Shown here: positions 52,301 through 63,804 of the stretch, one piece after another | Layout of the letters: each line of letters starts with the position of its first letter | How positions within the stretch are numbered: position 1 is the first letter of the stretch | DNA from: Apoderus coryli | Taxonomy: Eukaryota; Arthropoda; Insecta; Coleoptera; Attelabidae | NCBI GenBank assembly: GCA_911728435.2 | Contig: OU452212.1 | Location: 6,888,563-6,952,562, forward strand | Reading direction: 5' to 3' | DNA length: 64,000 nt | Notes under the pieces: model-generated | Databases searched by the model: none | What the model was told of the DNA's origin: nothing | Seen by the model: the letters and a program-made list of their open reading frames with translations, nothing else | Program-made: the position numbers and the translations under genes

Positions 52301-52720
52301 CCATTTTACACAAACATTTGGGTATGCGACAGCTCTGTGCAAAGTGGGTGCCGTGTGAGCTCATAGTCGACCATAAACTACAACGAATTGATGCTTCAGA
52401 GGAGTGTTTGGCTCTGTTAAACCACAATAAAATGGAATACTATCGTAGATAGAATATGCACCGAAACTAGTCCCAGATTTTATGAAATAGAAAAACATTT
52501 GCGATGTTATGACTTGAAGTTGTATTGATATTTTCTTGTATATCTTACCTTGTCTCAAAGACGATCTGCTATCATAGTAGCATATAACTTTATCGTTAGT
52601 ATTCAATGCCGGATTACGTCCTGGATTAGGTGGATACGAGAAACTTCTACCGAAATTTTGCCCACGAGCATTATCAAATATTAAAATAACTACAAAAATA
52701 GCACCAAACCAAAACCTCAT
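46340..52720 (-). CDS. Idgf: Imaginal disc growth factor (chitinase-like, GH18)
   Basis: Seven exons (52720-52549, 48230-47971, 47914-47782, 47725-47555, 47496-47328, 47247-46988, 46551-46340) encode about 458 residues. Exon 1 gives a signal peptide (MRFWFGAIFVVILIFDNARG) and VICYYDSRSSLRQG. The GH18 barrel follows: LQFCSHLVYGYAGI, LLSVGG, FDGLDLAWEFPETKPEKI, LLLSLTVLPNVNSS, LVTLDAFDYRTP, LILGIPTYGRAWKL, and the end YPLLRAAKFRL. In active chitinases the catalytic motif is DGxDxDWE. Here the third Asp is Ala, so hydrolysis is unlikely, as expected for the secreted Idgf growth-factor group. The 4.3-kb first intron contains satellite DNA and a mariner. A second candidate first exon lies at 54534-54399. 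Confidence 0.93.
48805..49450 (-). repeat. Satellite array in Idgf intron 1 (160-171-bp units)
   Basis: GGTATAGGACGCTATCA-type words recur at 48934, 49095 and 49266, and a decayed one at 49436, giving spacings of 161, 171 and 170 bp. The longer units contain an extra ACAGGACCTAAT-like segment before CAAGACC. The monomer is the one seen at 25.2 and 29.75 kb. Confidence 0.88.
49451..51835. other. Bulk of Idgf intron 1
   Basis: AT-rich. The hairpin ACCGTGTTTCGACCGAAACCGGT-type sequence near 51041-51061 resembles a retroelement 3' end. No gene is supported. Confidence 0.4.
51836..52460 (+). mobile_element. 5' half of a mariner next to Idgf exon 1
   Basis: The terminus TTAGGTCATTCAATAAGTCT is followed after about 170 bp by a broken transposase start. 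It is then open at 52108-52452: MVEKWIAEFKRGRTSTNDAD, IHKLFMNDCKLKVHELADIV, GSVFTILHKHLGM and AKWVPCEL. This is the paired helix-turn-helix DNA-binding half of irritans-type mariners. The DDD catalytic half and the 3' terminus are missing. The element ends about 90 bp from the exon 1 donor. Confidence 0.88.
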
Positions 52721-52739
52721 CTTAATTTATATGTAACAA

Positions 52740-54398
52740 CTATCTTACTTGCTGGACCAACTCTGATCTTTAATCCAAATGTTTAGTTTATTATATGTGC
52801 TTTTTTAGTGTGAATTATCTGGAATAGCGATAACAAATATTTATTTAATTATTTTGTAAATAAGTACATTATGTATTTATATAATATTGACCACAGAAAG
52901 ATGTTTACCAAAAAGTGAAAATTATAATAATTAATGATATTGTGTTTATCAAATGCTGACCATGTCCCACTTAATTACAGAGGCTGTTTCTGAAATATGG
53001 TTTATTGATTATAACGATGTGAGTCAAATATTTGTATGCTACAAACAAAGAGCGTTTACAAAAGTAAAAGTTCCGTTTCAATTCAAAACATAAAACCCTC
53101 ATTATTAGAGCGCTTATAATAATAATAAGCGTTTATTCCAACAGATAAAATCACATACGACATTCAGGATACTCCGCATCTTTTCAAACCCAAATCACCG
53201 TCAAAAGGTTGTGAAACAACATTATGAGCATCACAGATCCACGATCTCCTGTGGGTTCGATTAACAAACACCATTATGCCTCACGTAATCAGGCACTCTA
53301 GACCGGTTAGTCCCACTATATGTACGAATGACCAAAACATATTACAAACGTATCCCACAGGAATAGGAATTATGTCTTCTTGTTTGAAGGGTATGCCTAC
53401 GCCAGGGAGATGCTAAGCTACACCATTGAGGACGAGGTGCGACTATATAGTAACAAAACTGATGTGGCAGTGGAAAACGACAGAAAGTTGTGTATCGTAA
53501 TCCCTGGTTTTACGAATGCGGTGCCTCCCGTGGCGGGAAACAAATCAGTCTGTATAAATTGTGTTTTATTTTGCGAATAATCGAACTACGAATTATAGTG
53601 AATTTTCTCATGGAATGTTCGTATCCCAAACGTCTTCGAAAAACACCAAACCAAGCACCGAAAGGGCCTAATTTATTTCACAGAGCTACAGAAGCTCAAA
53701 TGGATAAATTTAGATTTAAAGCGATGACGGGATTCACTAGGTTTTAGAATTTCCAACTATTAATGCGGAAAAACAACCCCAATTGTAGTAGACTTGGTCA
53801 TGGTCAAGATAACGCGTCTGCTTATTAAGCATTCTCTCTAAAAGGATCAAGACAAGAGAAGTTTGTTGAATTTGTGAAAGAAAAAACGTTCTGCATCATG
53901 AAAGAGCTCTTAGTGGCAGACTTCCAGCCCTGTTTCGAACAATAGACAAGCATGGAGTGCTATAGGGATAGATTTTTGTATATTTTTAGGTGTTTTGAAT
54001 AACATCGAAGAGGAAAAACAACGTAAAACTGACACGGAAGACGAAAGAAGGAATGATAATGCGACGCAAAACTGTAGAATGCGAGAACTCTACACAATCT
54101 TGAAGAAAAGAAACAGGCTATCAGACAATATAACAAATGCAACGAGAAATAAATATGTAGAACCTTGAAGAACGTGACTGTAAGAAACTAAAGTAAACTC
54201 TCCAAACATTGATTGACTTTCTACATAAATTTGACGGAAATAATATACGTAATAATAAATAAAGAACATGATCAAATACAATAGGTCCTCTGTATCAGAG
54301 GAGGAAAAGTAATTTGTTCTTCCTATGGGAGTAAAAGCATAAAACTCAGGTCCAAAAATCCTATTTTTTTTTACGGATAATAACTAACTAGACCTTAC
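52740..54398. other. Interval between the two Idgf first exons
   Basis: It includes the proximal promoter side, an ATA/TTA microsatellite near 53127-53141, and a block at 53360-53750 with overlapping open frames unlike any protein I know. No further Idgf-like exon was found here on the minus strand. Confidence 0.45.
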
Positions 54399-54534
54399 CT
54401 TGTCGATCATGCGCCCGACTATCGTAATAACACACTACTTTGTCATCTGCCTTAACAATACGGCCACTAAAATTTATAATTAGTGCGAAATATATGATCA
54501 TAAGACCAACCAAATTACTCATATTAGTCGCCAT
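54399..54534 (-). CDS. Alternative or duplicated Idgf first exon
   Basis: The minus-strand exon begins MATNMSNLVGLMIIYFALII, a signal peptide, and ends DDKVVCYYDSRAHDRQ plus one base before a GTAAGG donor. The Idgf exon 1 at 52720-52549 ends NDKVICYYDSRSSLRQ with the same phase-1 donor. Joined to exon 2 at 48230 it gives a full Idgf of about 446 residues. Two readings fit: an alternative promoter with its own secretion signal, or the first exon of a duplicated Idgf whose other exons are lost. The motif spacing and phase make chance very unlikely. Confidence 0.85.
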
Positions 54535-55090
54535 GATCAGATTAATAATACCGTGTAAATATATAATAACCAGTTCTCTGCGAGAACTAAACTGTTATGT
54601 GCGAACTATATTTTTTTATTTATGTACCACCTTGTGATTGTGGCAAATCTTTTATATACATTAAAAGAATAATGATTTTGACATTGGTAAGAAGTATATT
54701 CGGTCTTGCTTTAACTACCTAAGCGGTATTTTCTCAAATTTGTTTACTTCATTTGATATTCCGTTCGGGTAGTTAATTAAAAGTGGGAGTTGAATATTAG
54801 GTAGGTACTTCAAGTAACTTAAAAATACAGTACTGAGTCATGAATATTATTATGTTAATTAGATATGGATGGACAATTGCTGCTATAAAATATATAAATA
54901 CTAATCAAGTATTTATAGACCTTAGGTTTCTTTGTCTTATACGCATTAGTACGTACGATCTTTTAGATTTTGAATATGCTTGTCATACCATATCCGAACC
55001 ATAATTATGTAGTAGATTATAGATTGTTTTTTTCGGAGTCGTTTAGGCGGTTTGGCCTCCCTTCACTTCGACCTACAGAAGATCTTTTGT
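54535..55090. other. Upstream of the distal Idgf exon
   Basis: AT-rich. A promoter for the distal exon would lie here. A short TATAAAATATATAAAT stretch occurs near 54884-54899, but it lies 350 bp from the exon. Confidence 0.35.
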
Positions 55091-55103
55091 GAGTGACTCT
55101 AAT

Positions 55104-56275
55104 CTATGAATTGCCCAGCTGTCCCACACTTTTCATAAAGTTGATGATTTTTCTGGGGGCTAAATTCCTTGCCTCGTCGGGTGTTAGGGTCACCCCTCCA
55201 AGGTGTTTTAGCCTTTTGCAGAAAAGTGCCATGCATTCACAGAGCACGTGTTCTGTTGTCTCTGTTGCGTCTTCGCAAAACCGACAAGTGTCGTCCTCAG
55301 TTTGGTCCATCTTTTTGAGATGGTACTTCACTGGGTGGTGTCCAGTAAAAAGGCCTGTAATTCGCCTTAGGTCGCTTCTCTCCAGTTGGATAAGCTTCCC
55401 TGCGTTGGCCTCTGAAGGTTTGATAAACCTTTTTGATTGTCTTAGGCTTGGAGTGTTTCTCCAGTAGGACTTAAGTTGTTCCTTGTCCCATCTCCGAAGT
55501 TCTTCCTTCATATGGCTTTTTGGAAGGCCAAAGATGGGTTCCGGGCCGCAGAACGGAGCGTTTGCGCCCACTTTTGCAAGTTGGTCCGCCGCTTCGTTCC
55601 CCTCTATGCCTTCATGTCCTGGCACCATGTCAGAGTAATCTTTTTTCCCTGAGCTGCCAATTGCTTTAGGGTCTATTTGCATTCCCATGCTAGCTTTGCC
55701 GTGAAGGTGTAAGACCTCAGTGCTTTTAACGCAGCTTGACTGTCAAATAATGTAGTAGTTCCAATAAATTGCAAAAAATAAACTACATATATACCGAAAT
55801 GCCTCTTTTGTCGAACCATAGAATTTTTTTCCATGTCACAAAGACCTTCAGAGCACTCTCTCTTCAAATCGCTTCTGTTCTGTGCATTTGACAGAAACCT
55901 CGTAGTGGCCAGTGCTTGTCGATCGTAGGTTGTAGCCGCTGGTGTAGATTACAGCTGGTCGCACGACCTTATTGATTATGTGGAGCGCGATCTGCAAAGA
56001 CAGTTTCCTTCGTCTACATACAATCGGTCCATGAAGCAACCGGCCTTTCGAGAAAACTATCAAAGTCCCATCCGCCCCTGGTTGACGCCTTGTTTTGGTT
56101 TTCCATTTGGCGCACCAATCCAATTCATCGAAATATTCGTCAGGAACGATTGACAACAGTCTTTAGAGAATCATTCGGCCTATTTTAATCAGGGCTTTCA
56201 GTAAACTGTTTGGCCTATAATTCTGTGGTAATTTCATCAGGTCCGTTAACTTTTTAAAAATTACACAAACCGCGA
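55104..56275 (-). pseudogene. Non-LTR retrotransposon, RNase H and C-terminal knuckle
   Basis: Read on the minus strand, a short RT block (PQNYRPNSLLKALIKIGRMI) lies near 56200. A middle region with CRRRKLSLQIALHIINKVVR and IYTSGYNLRSTSTG follows. A recognisable RNase H end is VPGHEGIEGNEAADQLAKVG (near 55625-55565). Then come GLFTGHHPVKYHLKKM and the Cys motif CRFCEDATETTEHVLCEC (near 55285-55235). The last 194 codons are open, but the upstream part is broken by frameshifts and deletions. The layout is that of R1/LOA/I-type elements. Confidence 0.82.
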
Positions 56276-56539
56276 AGATTATCGAAGACAATTCTCTTCA
56301 TATAACACCATAAAGAAACATGATGTGGTTCACACCGGGCCACAATGAGATGGGCACTCAACATTTCCTCTCAATGGAATTACATTTTAGGGGAATTTGG
56401 GCAGTGTAAAGCATTGTTAGTGTGTGTAATGTGTCTCAGTCTTGCTGAAACTATGTCAGCTGGTTGTAATGCTCACATTTCTGTAGCCTCGCTTGCTCTA
56501 AGGTAAGACAAGTAGGTTATTGATCTACTTAACATCATC

Positions 56540-56670
56540 GTGAGGAATGTTCCAAAGTATCCATCGATGTCTTCAGGAAACGTAGTGGAGGATCAGGAAG
56601 GACAAACATAGTAAGAACAGTGAAGCTAGAAGAGCAAATGCTGAACATGATTGAGGAAGAGCCAAGTAGG
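56540..56670 (+). mobile_element. Helix-turn-helix remnant of a mariner-like transposase
   Basis: The plus-strand reading RSGGSGRTNIVRTVKLEEQM followed by LNMIEEEPS parallels the HTH linker in the element at 36.5 kb (RTIRSAELEEVVLNRIDDDP). Nothing of the catalytic core follows. Confidence 0.55.
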
Positions 56671-56679
56671 TACTACTCA

Positions 56680-57069
56680 TCATAATTTGTCATATATTAT
56701 TTATGTTTCTATTTGTCAAATTCAATTAAGAAAAACTCTCGATTATGTATATGCTTAAATGAAATGTTGATAATAAAATACCTTCGATATAATTTTGAAA
56801 TATGTATTTTTAATAAAAAGACAATAAATAATTTTGTTTTTGTTATCCACATTAATTACCCCACTATTATTTCTTATAATAATTAAATTATTTCAAAAAT
56901 TACATTTAATTTCCTAGCATTTTATTTTTTTTTTGTATAGTTTAACATATCTTAAATATTATTTTAATATTTACAAATCTTAATAGACATTATGATTTAA
57001 TCTGCGATTAATTTTAACGAAATGAATCAAAAACTGATTACGAAAATCCGCCCGGAGTAGAGCATGACA
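56680..57069. other. AT-rich intergenic, nothing recognised
   Basis: No supported feature. Confidence 0.4.
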
Positions 57070-57075
57070 GACCTA

Positions 57076-57571
57076 AGCATACATTAATTTGCCAAAGTGC
57101 CGGGGCAATACACCTGGTTTATTATTTTTGTTTGTTGTTTGGCGCCATATCAAGATATCAAACATTCAAAATAATTTTGCAAATTTGTCCTCAATTTTCA
57201 TTATATAATATCAATCATATTATTGTTTATTTTGTTTAAAAGAGCAATTTTCATTGCTAATATTCTATCTGTGTCGAGTTTGTTTTCTTTTAAACAGGAA
57301 TTCCATTGTTGTGTAGATATACAGATATTCTGTTATTTATATTTTGTGTTTAATTCTAGCAAAATCTATATTTATATTGGATAAACTTTGGTTCTAGCGT
57401 TGGTTATGGTTATAGCAAAGATTTATATAAAGAGATATTGTAGTAACAAAGGAAACTTCAACAGACTCTCTTAGCGAATAGGTTAAATCGATTTCAAATA
57501 GAGCGCCACGGAAAGCCCAGCCCCCAAATGCTCTGATTGGCTCGACACTTTGGCAGATTAATGTATGCTAG
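57076..57571. mobile_element. MITE with ends AGCATACATTAAT
   Basis: The left end AGCATACATTAATTTGCCAA and its continuation AGTGCCGGGGCAA are mirrored at the right by TTGGCTCGACACTTTGGCAG and ATTAATGTATGC. Arms of about 33 bp have few mismatches. A TA dinucleotide lies outside each end, consistent with a Tc1/mariner-type target site. About 500 bp, no coding frame. Confidence 0.78.
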
Positions 57572-58140
57572 AGACCTGTAGTACGACTATTAATTGGTCA
57601 AGATTTTAGACGTTACACAAATCATTCTGCTGTATGAACGCAAAGTGACGAATGATAGAAATCAATAAATTACAAAATTCTGTACATCATAAATGGTAGT
57701 AAAGCATCAGCAGGCTTTAATCACCTCACAAAAACGTTACTTTTCAACACAGGTTGCATCAGATAAAGGCAATTACAATAATGTTTTTCACATCAAAGAT
57801 TCCTAGCAAGAGATTGTCCGTAAAGCTGTAGCGGTCTCAAGTTTTTGATTAGGGATATAACTTTCTGCAAAATTAATTGATAATTTAAAAAAAAATAATA
57901 ATAAATTGCACCATAACAAGAACAACAAATCTAATATGATTTGTTCGCTTCCTAATCTTTTATTCTTGGAATCCACCATACCCTCAATATTCTTAAATAC
58001 ATAACCAAGCAACTAAGATTAGATATTTTTCAAAAACTATAAATCTGTTTACAAGTACAGAACCAATCCTTAACAGTTTTATTGCTAAAAGAAGTCTATT
58101 TGAATTTACCAAAACAGATAGAAGGCTTTTAGCGTCACTG
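57572..58140. other. DCUN1D1 downstream region
   Basis: AT-rich. It probably includes the DCUN1D1 3' UTR; no other feature is supported. Confidence 0.4.
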
Positions 58141-59306
58141 TTAATGACTGGTCGTACTATGCGGACGTTGTATGTTATCTTTGATTCTGTTTACTGCCCA
58201 TTCAACGAAGTCATCAATTAAAACAGGCCAAGCGCCCTCTTCATCATAATTGCTCATGTCTTCGTTGATGTGCTGAGCGAAGTCTAGGAGTAGGTTCCAG
58301 GTGTCTTTCGGTATTGATCGTTTATGATTTTCCTGTAAGTATATACTCTATGTAGATAAGATTTGGTCTGAATAAAGTAAACTTCGAAAGTATAAGGAAT
58401 TAATTTATTTTAGAAAGCAAGCAAATTAACTACAACTACGCAAGACAGTACGGGACTTACCATTAAAAACTGACACCACAAATCCAAGAATTTAAATTTC
58501 CCCTTCAGGACAATATTCCAGTATGCTATCGCCATATCTAAATCTAAGCCTTTTTGACCTGGATTCTTAGCGAAATTGAATGTAAAATGGTAGAAATCTT
58601 TAAATTTGAAATTGTCTCTCAACTCATTTTCCAATGACGGCAAACGTGCCTTTAATTTATCTATATTGTCACATCCAAGTTCTGTCATACCTATGAACAA
58701 AATATCTTTTGCAAAACATACCAGTATTTTTGACAATAATATACCATTAATGAACTCTTCTCTAGTGAATTCACATTGTGTAGCTGCTTTAAACTTCCAT
58801 GCAATAATGAGAACAAGTTTACTTTCGGGCGGCAAACCTAAATCATCTAAAAACTTCATAATACCATCCACAGTTATTTTATCCGGTTCATTTGGATCTT
58901 TATATCTACTATATAAACATTCTAACTTCTTTTTATCGACACTACGTGGTTCTTTATAATAGTAATCTGGATTTTGGAAATAGTTATCACTGGCCAGATC
59001 CAGTTTCCAATCATTCTGTGTTAGACAATATATAGCAGTATTTTCTCCAGTTTGGGTAAACGATATGAATTTTTTCACTTTCTCACGCTGAGAAGATTTA
59101 AGTTTATGCTAAAAATCAATGTAAGATTAAATGTTTACGTACGACAGATACACAACAGGTATGTAATTAAGAGCGTAACAGTATAATATCCTGCTACAAA
59201 AACTTTTTAAGAACCAAAACTTTGAGTTTTCCAAACTTGTGTAGAGGTTAAAACTTACGCATATTACATATTAACCATTCTAATGTATTGCTAACATACC
59301 TACCAT
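58141..59306 (-). CDS. DCUN1D1: DCN1-like protein 1 (DCUN1D1), cullin neddylation E3
   Basis: Four coding exons (59306-59304, 59108-58745, 58690-58461, 58332-58141) encode 262 residues. Exon 1 contributes only the ATG, directly followed by a GTAGGT donor. The UBA-like N-terminus ([20 protein letters not shown]) leads into [20 protein letters not shown]. The potentiating-neddylation (PONY) domain follows: [60 protein letters not shown] and [17 protein letters not shown]. It promotes NEDD8 transfer from UBE2M/UBC12 to cullins by binding the acetylated E2 and the cullin WHB domain. The intron at 58691-58744 is 54 bp and open in frame; it is removed here because the family is contiguous across it (EFING|MTEL). 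Confidence 0.96.
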
Positions 59307-60246
59307 TTTATTTACAATTATCAAATATTAAGGAAACCGTTAATCTGTTGAAAAGGCATTTGAAAAAAGTTTATTTCTAATAATTTCTGGCAAATGGCAA
59401 TATTTTTATTAAGAAAGTTAACCTCATATCCAATACTTTGACAGTTAGCCATCAACATTTAAATAACTATAGAAATCCAATAGTATGGATATCATGGAAA
59501 TACGCGAACCGCGAATCATTTGTTGCTCGTTGCGTCGAACCGATAAGCGAATCTAAAAATCGTTGGTTAAAGAGAAAAATAGATTTTAGAACCACACGAA
59601 TTTTGTTATACATCAATATTTGATATAAAAAAGAATATTGCTTAAACAGGCAAGGCAAAGACAGTCAGAAAGCCGATGAATCTGTATAATTTCGCTATAA
59701 GGCAATTACGAAGTATTTTATATAAAACGCTTGTACTTCGTTAAATATGATATTAAAGATAAAGATTACTAATGAGATCAAGCCCAAATACTTCGGCAAC
59801 TTCGATTAGTTTTAGATTTTAGTTTTTGTAAATAAATGCGGAAAAGTACCTATCTATCCAAATTGACACTAGCAGGCTACCACTTGACTATTACGCGATA
59901 TCCTTCTACATCTCATTTCATATAAACTGATATGATCACCTGTCACTCACTTGCTAACTATAACGTAGATAACAATGACGTAAATTAGATTTCATAGTGT
60001 ACGTCATATCCCTGGGATAAATCTTTTTGTAAAGGTCAATTTTTTTTTATTATTTAGCAGTAGTTTTCGGTAAAATTACGGCGCATAGAATATGACGTAT
60101 GAAGTACATAATCGCTACCTTTCTACATTCCTCGTATTACCATAGTAGGCCCTTTTATTGCACGTATCTGTCGTAATGACAGTACAAAGTACAAATAAAA
60201 TAAAAGTGACAGATTGAACCCATGTTTTGTGATTGAACCTGTAGGA
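59307..60246. promoter_or_regulatory. Head-to-head region between DCUN1D1 and the gene at 60255
   Basis: About 940 bp separate the two opposing starts. No specific promoter element was recognised. Confidence 0.4.
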
Positions 60247-60254
60247 ATGGCGGA

Positions 60255-60428
60255 ATGGCGGCAGGGAGCAGTGAGAGTGGCCCAATTAACGAAAATATTA
60301 AAAAATCTAAGGCTGATAGAACTAATTCAAATGTGGAAGGTGCTGAATCGTCGGATAGTGACGGTGAAACTGAACCAGCAAAGTCGTTTCATAGACGTTT
60401 ATCGACTAATCGCGAAATTAAACGTTCG
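60255..60428 (+). CDS. First coding exon of an unidentified gene
   Basis: The reading frame MAAGSSESGPINENIKKSKA continues with SNVEGAESSDSDGETEPAKS and FHRRLSTNREIKRS. It ends at a good GTATGT donor (60429) in phase 0. The acidic, Ser-rich composition is typical of a disordered N-terminus. No second exon was found before 64000, so the rest probably lies beyond the window. An ATG 8 bp upstream opens another frame. I could not assign a family. Confidence 0.55.
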
Positions 60429-60454
60429 GTATGTTTATATATTTTTTTAATTTA

Positions 60455-62040
60455 AATGTCCTCTACTAATTTACAAACAGTGATATTATTTTGGTATGGT
60501 TTGAATGTATGTACTTATATTACTTTGATATGTTTTTTCATGCACGGGTTTTGAATTTTTAATTAATGTTATATTCATGAAATATAGGGTTATGTCATGA
60601 GAATCAACTGAGAGATTCGTTATTAGAGACTTTATGTGATCTTATATTATATTCTTGGTAGGTACCTACTTAATAGTTTTTGCCTATTAATATATTTCAG
60701 GAATTAAATATTTACATGCAACCATCATAACAATAATTCCAATTTTATGTTTTAGTTTAATCGCTAAATACTAAAGGAAAATACCTAATTATATTTAATA
60801 ATAAAACAGAGAACACTGTTTTGTGACGCACAATAAGTATAATTTAATACGTTTCCCAGGTTTATGTAGGTAAACTCGATAATATTGTACCTATAGTTTA
60901 CGGATGTTTTTAAATTATTGCAGTCTATAGGTAATATTATATGGATACATAACATTCTTTGAGATTTCATTAAATTTTAATTAAATATCTGCAATATTGT
61001 CAATTTTATTTTACTTTTGATTAAATTCACTCACAATCCGACAGAGATAAAGTCTGAAGTTACATTCGCTGACGTTCAGTTCCCCAATTGAAAATGCCTC
61101 AATATATTCTATGAAAAATGTCAGTATTACGTCCTTCTTTAGTCCATCTGGAATTCTAGTAGGTATTTGATCAGTAATTTTCTCTTTTGCTACATAAATT
61201 TAATATTATTTTATTGGGTAAGGGAAGACTTTTTGAAATGTAAATCTGAAGTCCAATGTGTAGAAGATAACGTTGAAAATTAGTTATACTTTCTTGTGTG
61301 CAAAGAAACCCAACCGAATAATAAGTTACTGGTCTTAGGTACCTAGCAATAAATAAATAAATCAGTAAAACCATTCTTATCTTTGTAGGTACCTAAATTA
61401 AATTATTAGTGTCATTATTTATTGATTATTGTACTTCATCAATAATAATTATCGAGTAGTTACCATGCATCGAGTAATAACTAAGATTAGTTAGGAATTA
61501 GAGTAGGATTGTAATAGTATTTAAACTATACCAAGCACGATTTTGCGCATGTTATAATTTAAAGTGTATTTGCTTTTCTATTTTGTATATTTTGATGTAA
61601 TATATATTAATGATTTTGAGAATGTGTATTTTTATTTATCGCTTAACATGTTCCCGATTATTTCCAACCGTATCTTTATAGGTATATACTAAATGGCTTA
61701 GAAAAGTGAAAAGGAGAAGAACAAATAATATGCCAGTTTCTAAGTAACTTAGTATATATAACATACATATTGTAATATATACAGTGAATTTATTTGTCTT
61801 GTGACTTGTGAGCATTTTAAATAGCTTAAAATTCTGTTTCGTTATCGTGACGGGAAACCGATTTTTTAGAAATATTCTGCAGTGTTATTTGAACTAAGCA
61901 AAATATCATAATTTTATAAGAAAGAAATGTACATAAAAATAGCTAATAATAAAAAAAGTACAAACAAAATCACCATAAGCGAATGTCCCTCATAATCCAA
62001 TTAAAATATTTTATTGGATAGATACATTTTATGTTTTTGA
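60455..62040. other. AT-rich, presumed first intron of the gene at 60255
   Basis: No supported feature. Confidence 0.4.
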
Positions 62041-62164
62041 AAGAAAAAGGGTTAATCTATGCTCCTCGTGTAATATATTTTTGATTTTTGGTCCAGAATT
62101 TAAGCAAGGTTTAAAAATTGAAAAGGCTTACACGAGAAGCATAGTAGGTAATCTTTTGTTCTTT
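62041..62164. repeat. 124-nt imperfect hairpin
   Basis: About 33 nt at the left (AAGAAAAAGGGTTAATC, then TATGCTCCTCGTGTAA) pair with the right arm (TTACACGAGAAGCATA, then GATTACC/AAGAA-type words inverted) around a spacer of about 55 nt. The core 17 nt match with one mismatch. It could be a hairpin RNA or a small foldback element. Confidence 0.6.
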
Positions 62165-63804
62165 AATGTACTTCCATTTTCTATTTCAACTTTTTGGGAC
62201 TTCGGAACGTCTAAAACAGATCAGTTCCATATGGTTAAAAAATACACTCTTAATTTTGGAAACAAAAAACCAGAGTCTGCCTCCACAAAATGAAAATTTT
62301 ATTTCCAAAGTAAATTACTATGAATTCAATACACTCTTAATTATTTTTTTAACACTTCTTATTGCCCAAATAATTCTCTGGTGTACTAATTAGTAACATC
62401 TCGTATTGCAAGCTATCTATTAATAATTCTATGCGAATTTATGAACCCTATTCCCGTTGGCTTTGATTAAGTAAATACATAACTACCTATATACACATTG
62501 TGTTCAAATTTCCCTAGAATTTGTTTTTGTAGTTGACCTAAGACCACGGATAATCCCTAACCTAGGGTCAAGGGTACCTAATACATCAGAAGGTATGTGA
62601 GATACAAATCCCATGAGCTAAGGGATCATTTTCATAATGCAGAGGATTTCTACAGTGTTGTTCACTGCATTCTATATTTGATACGATTACGATCGTTTAA
62701 AAGTTTTTCTCGTGATGAAATAGAGTTCACTGAAATATATTGTAAATGTATTCCTTGGACAATTTGGCAAGTGGAAAGTGCCCTATACATTTTGTCGCTA
62801 AAACTCATTAGTTCAGGAGTTGCGGGAAAGATTACATTTAACACTAAACCTGTTAACGTAAATAGCATGTTAAATATTGTCTGGTTTGTGGTTGATTTGA
62901 ATTGACTAGGCTCTTCATGTGTCCCCAAAGAGGCGTTAGGTTTGGCAGGATCGCAGACCAGAGACCTGGAACTCCTCTTCCAATCCACCTGTTAGCATCA
63001 TTTTTGACAAAGTATAAGCCACTTCCGACCTAAAATAATAAAAAGAAACCTACGACACGACCTTAAGTTATGTGGCCATCAGGTCACAGGAGCGCTGACT
63101 CGATTTCCGAATTTAGTTCTATAAGTATCTGAATAGCCCTGTTTCAATCAAAACCTGACCTCATAAATTATTATATCAGCTGTCGGCTACCAATTTTCCA
63201 AAATATTATAAATGATGGTTTGTGGGAGCTCAATTTTTTGCCCTTACACTAGCACAAGCAGGTAAATAAATAATAGACGACACGTGGCATACGAAATAGG
63301 TCGACGGTCGCGTCGTCGTTGCCGGGTCAATAAATTGAAAATCTGATGCTAACCTACGTACTGCAAGAGTATCTGTATTGTGGATGCAATAAGGCGCCTA
63401 CCAGCATTGCCAGTTTGCATCATATGTGTTGAGAGTCATTTGAAAATATATCAAATGTTCATGTGGTTGGGGATTGAGAAAATAGTTAATAGTAAACTCT
63501 AGAAAAGCAGGAGAACAAAATTTGCAGTGATCGTGCTTTGCATAATTTAAAAGATGCTCAGTGTTCCCCTTCATCGGAAATGGATTCAGGATATTCCTAG
63601 GTGCTGATTAACTTTTGGAAAACATTGAGCCTAAGCCAGGGGTTTAAAACCATGGTCAAAGAATTACTTAAGGATCAGTTTCAGGGTTGCTATCCCTATA
63701 GTCATTTATTTTCCCATGTCCAAGAGCATCCCCATAATACGAAAGGGTAGATGGTGCAACAAAGCTTAGCACTCCGTTAGCTTTCTGTTGGTTTTGCCGT
63801 ATTA
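62165..63804. other. Remainder of right-hand non-coding region
   Basis: Several open frames of 60-108 codons occur, but none is recognisable. A GC-richer patch lies at about 63285-63330. Confidence 0.35.

Noticed and set aside
53360..53750. Overlapping open frames between the Idgf first exons
   Set aside because: None of the frames resembles a known domain, they overlap each other, and no consistent splice model was found.
62597..62905. 102-codon frame and its antisense partner near 62.6-63.0 kb
   Set aside because: Both strands are open by chance over the same bases, neither resembles a known protein, and no splice signals organise them.
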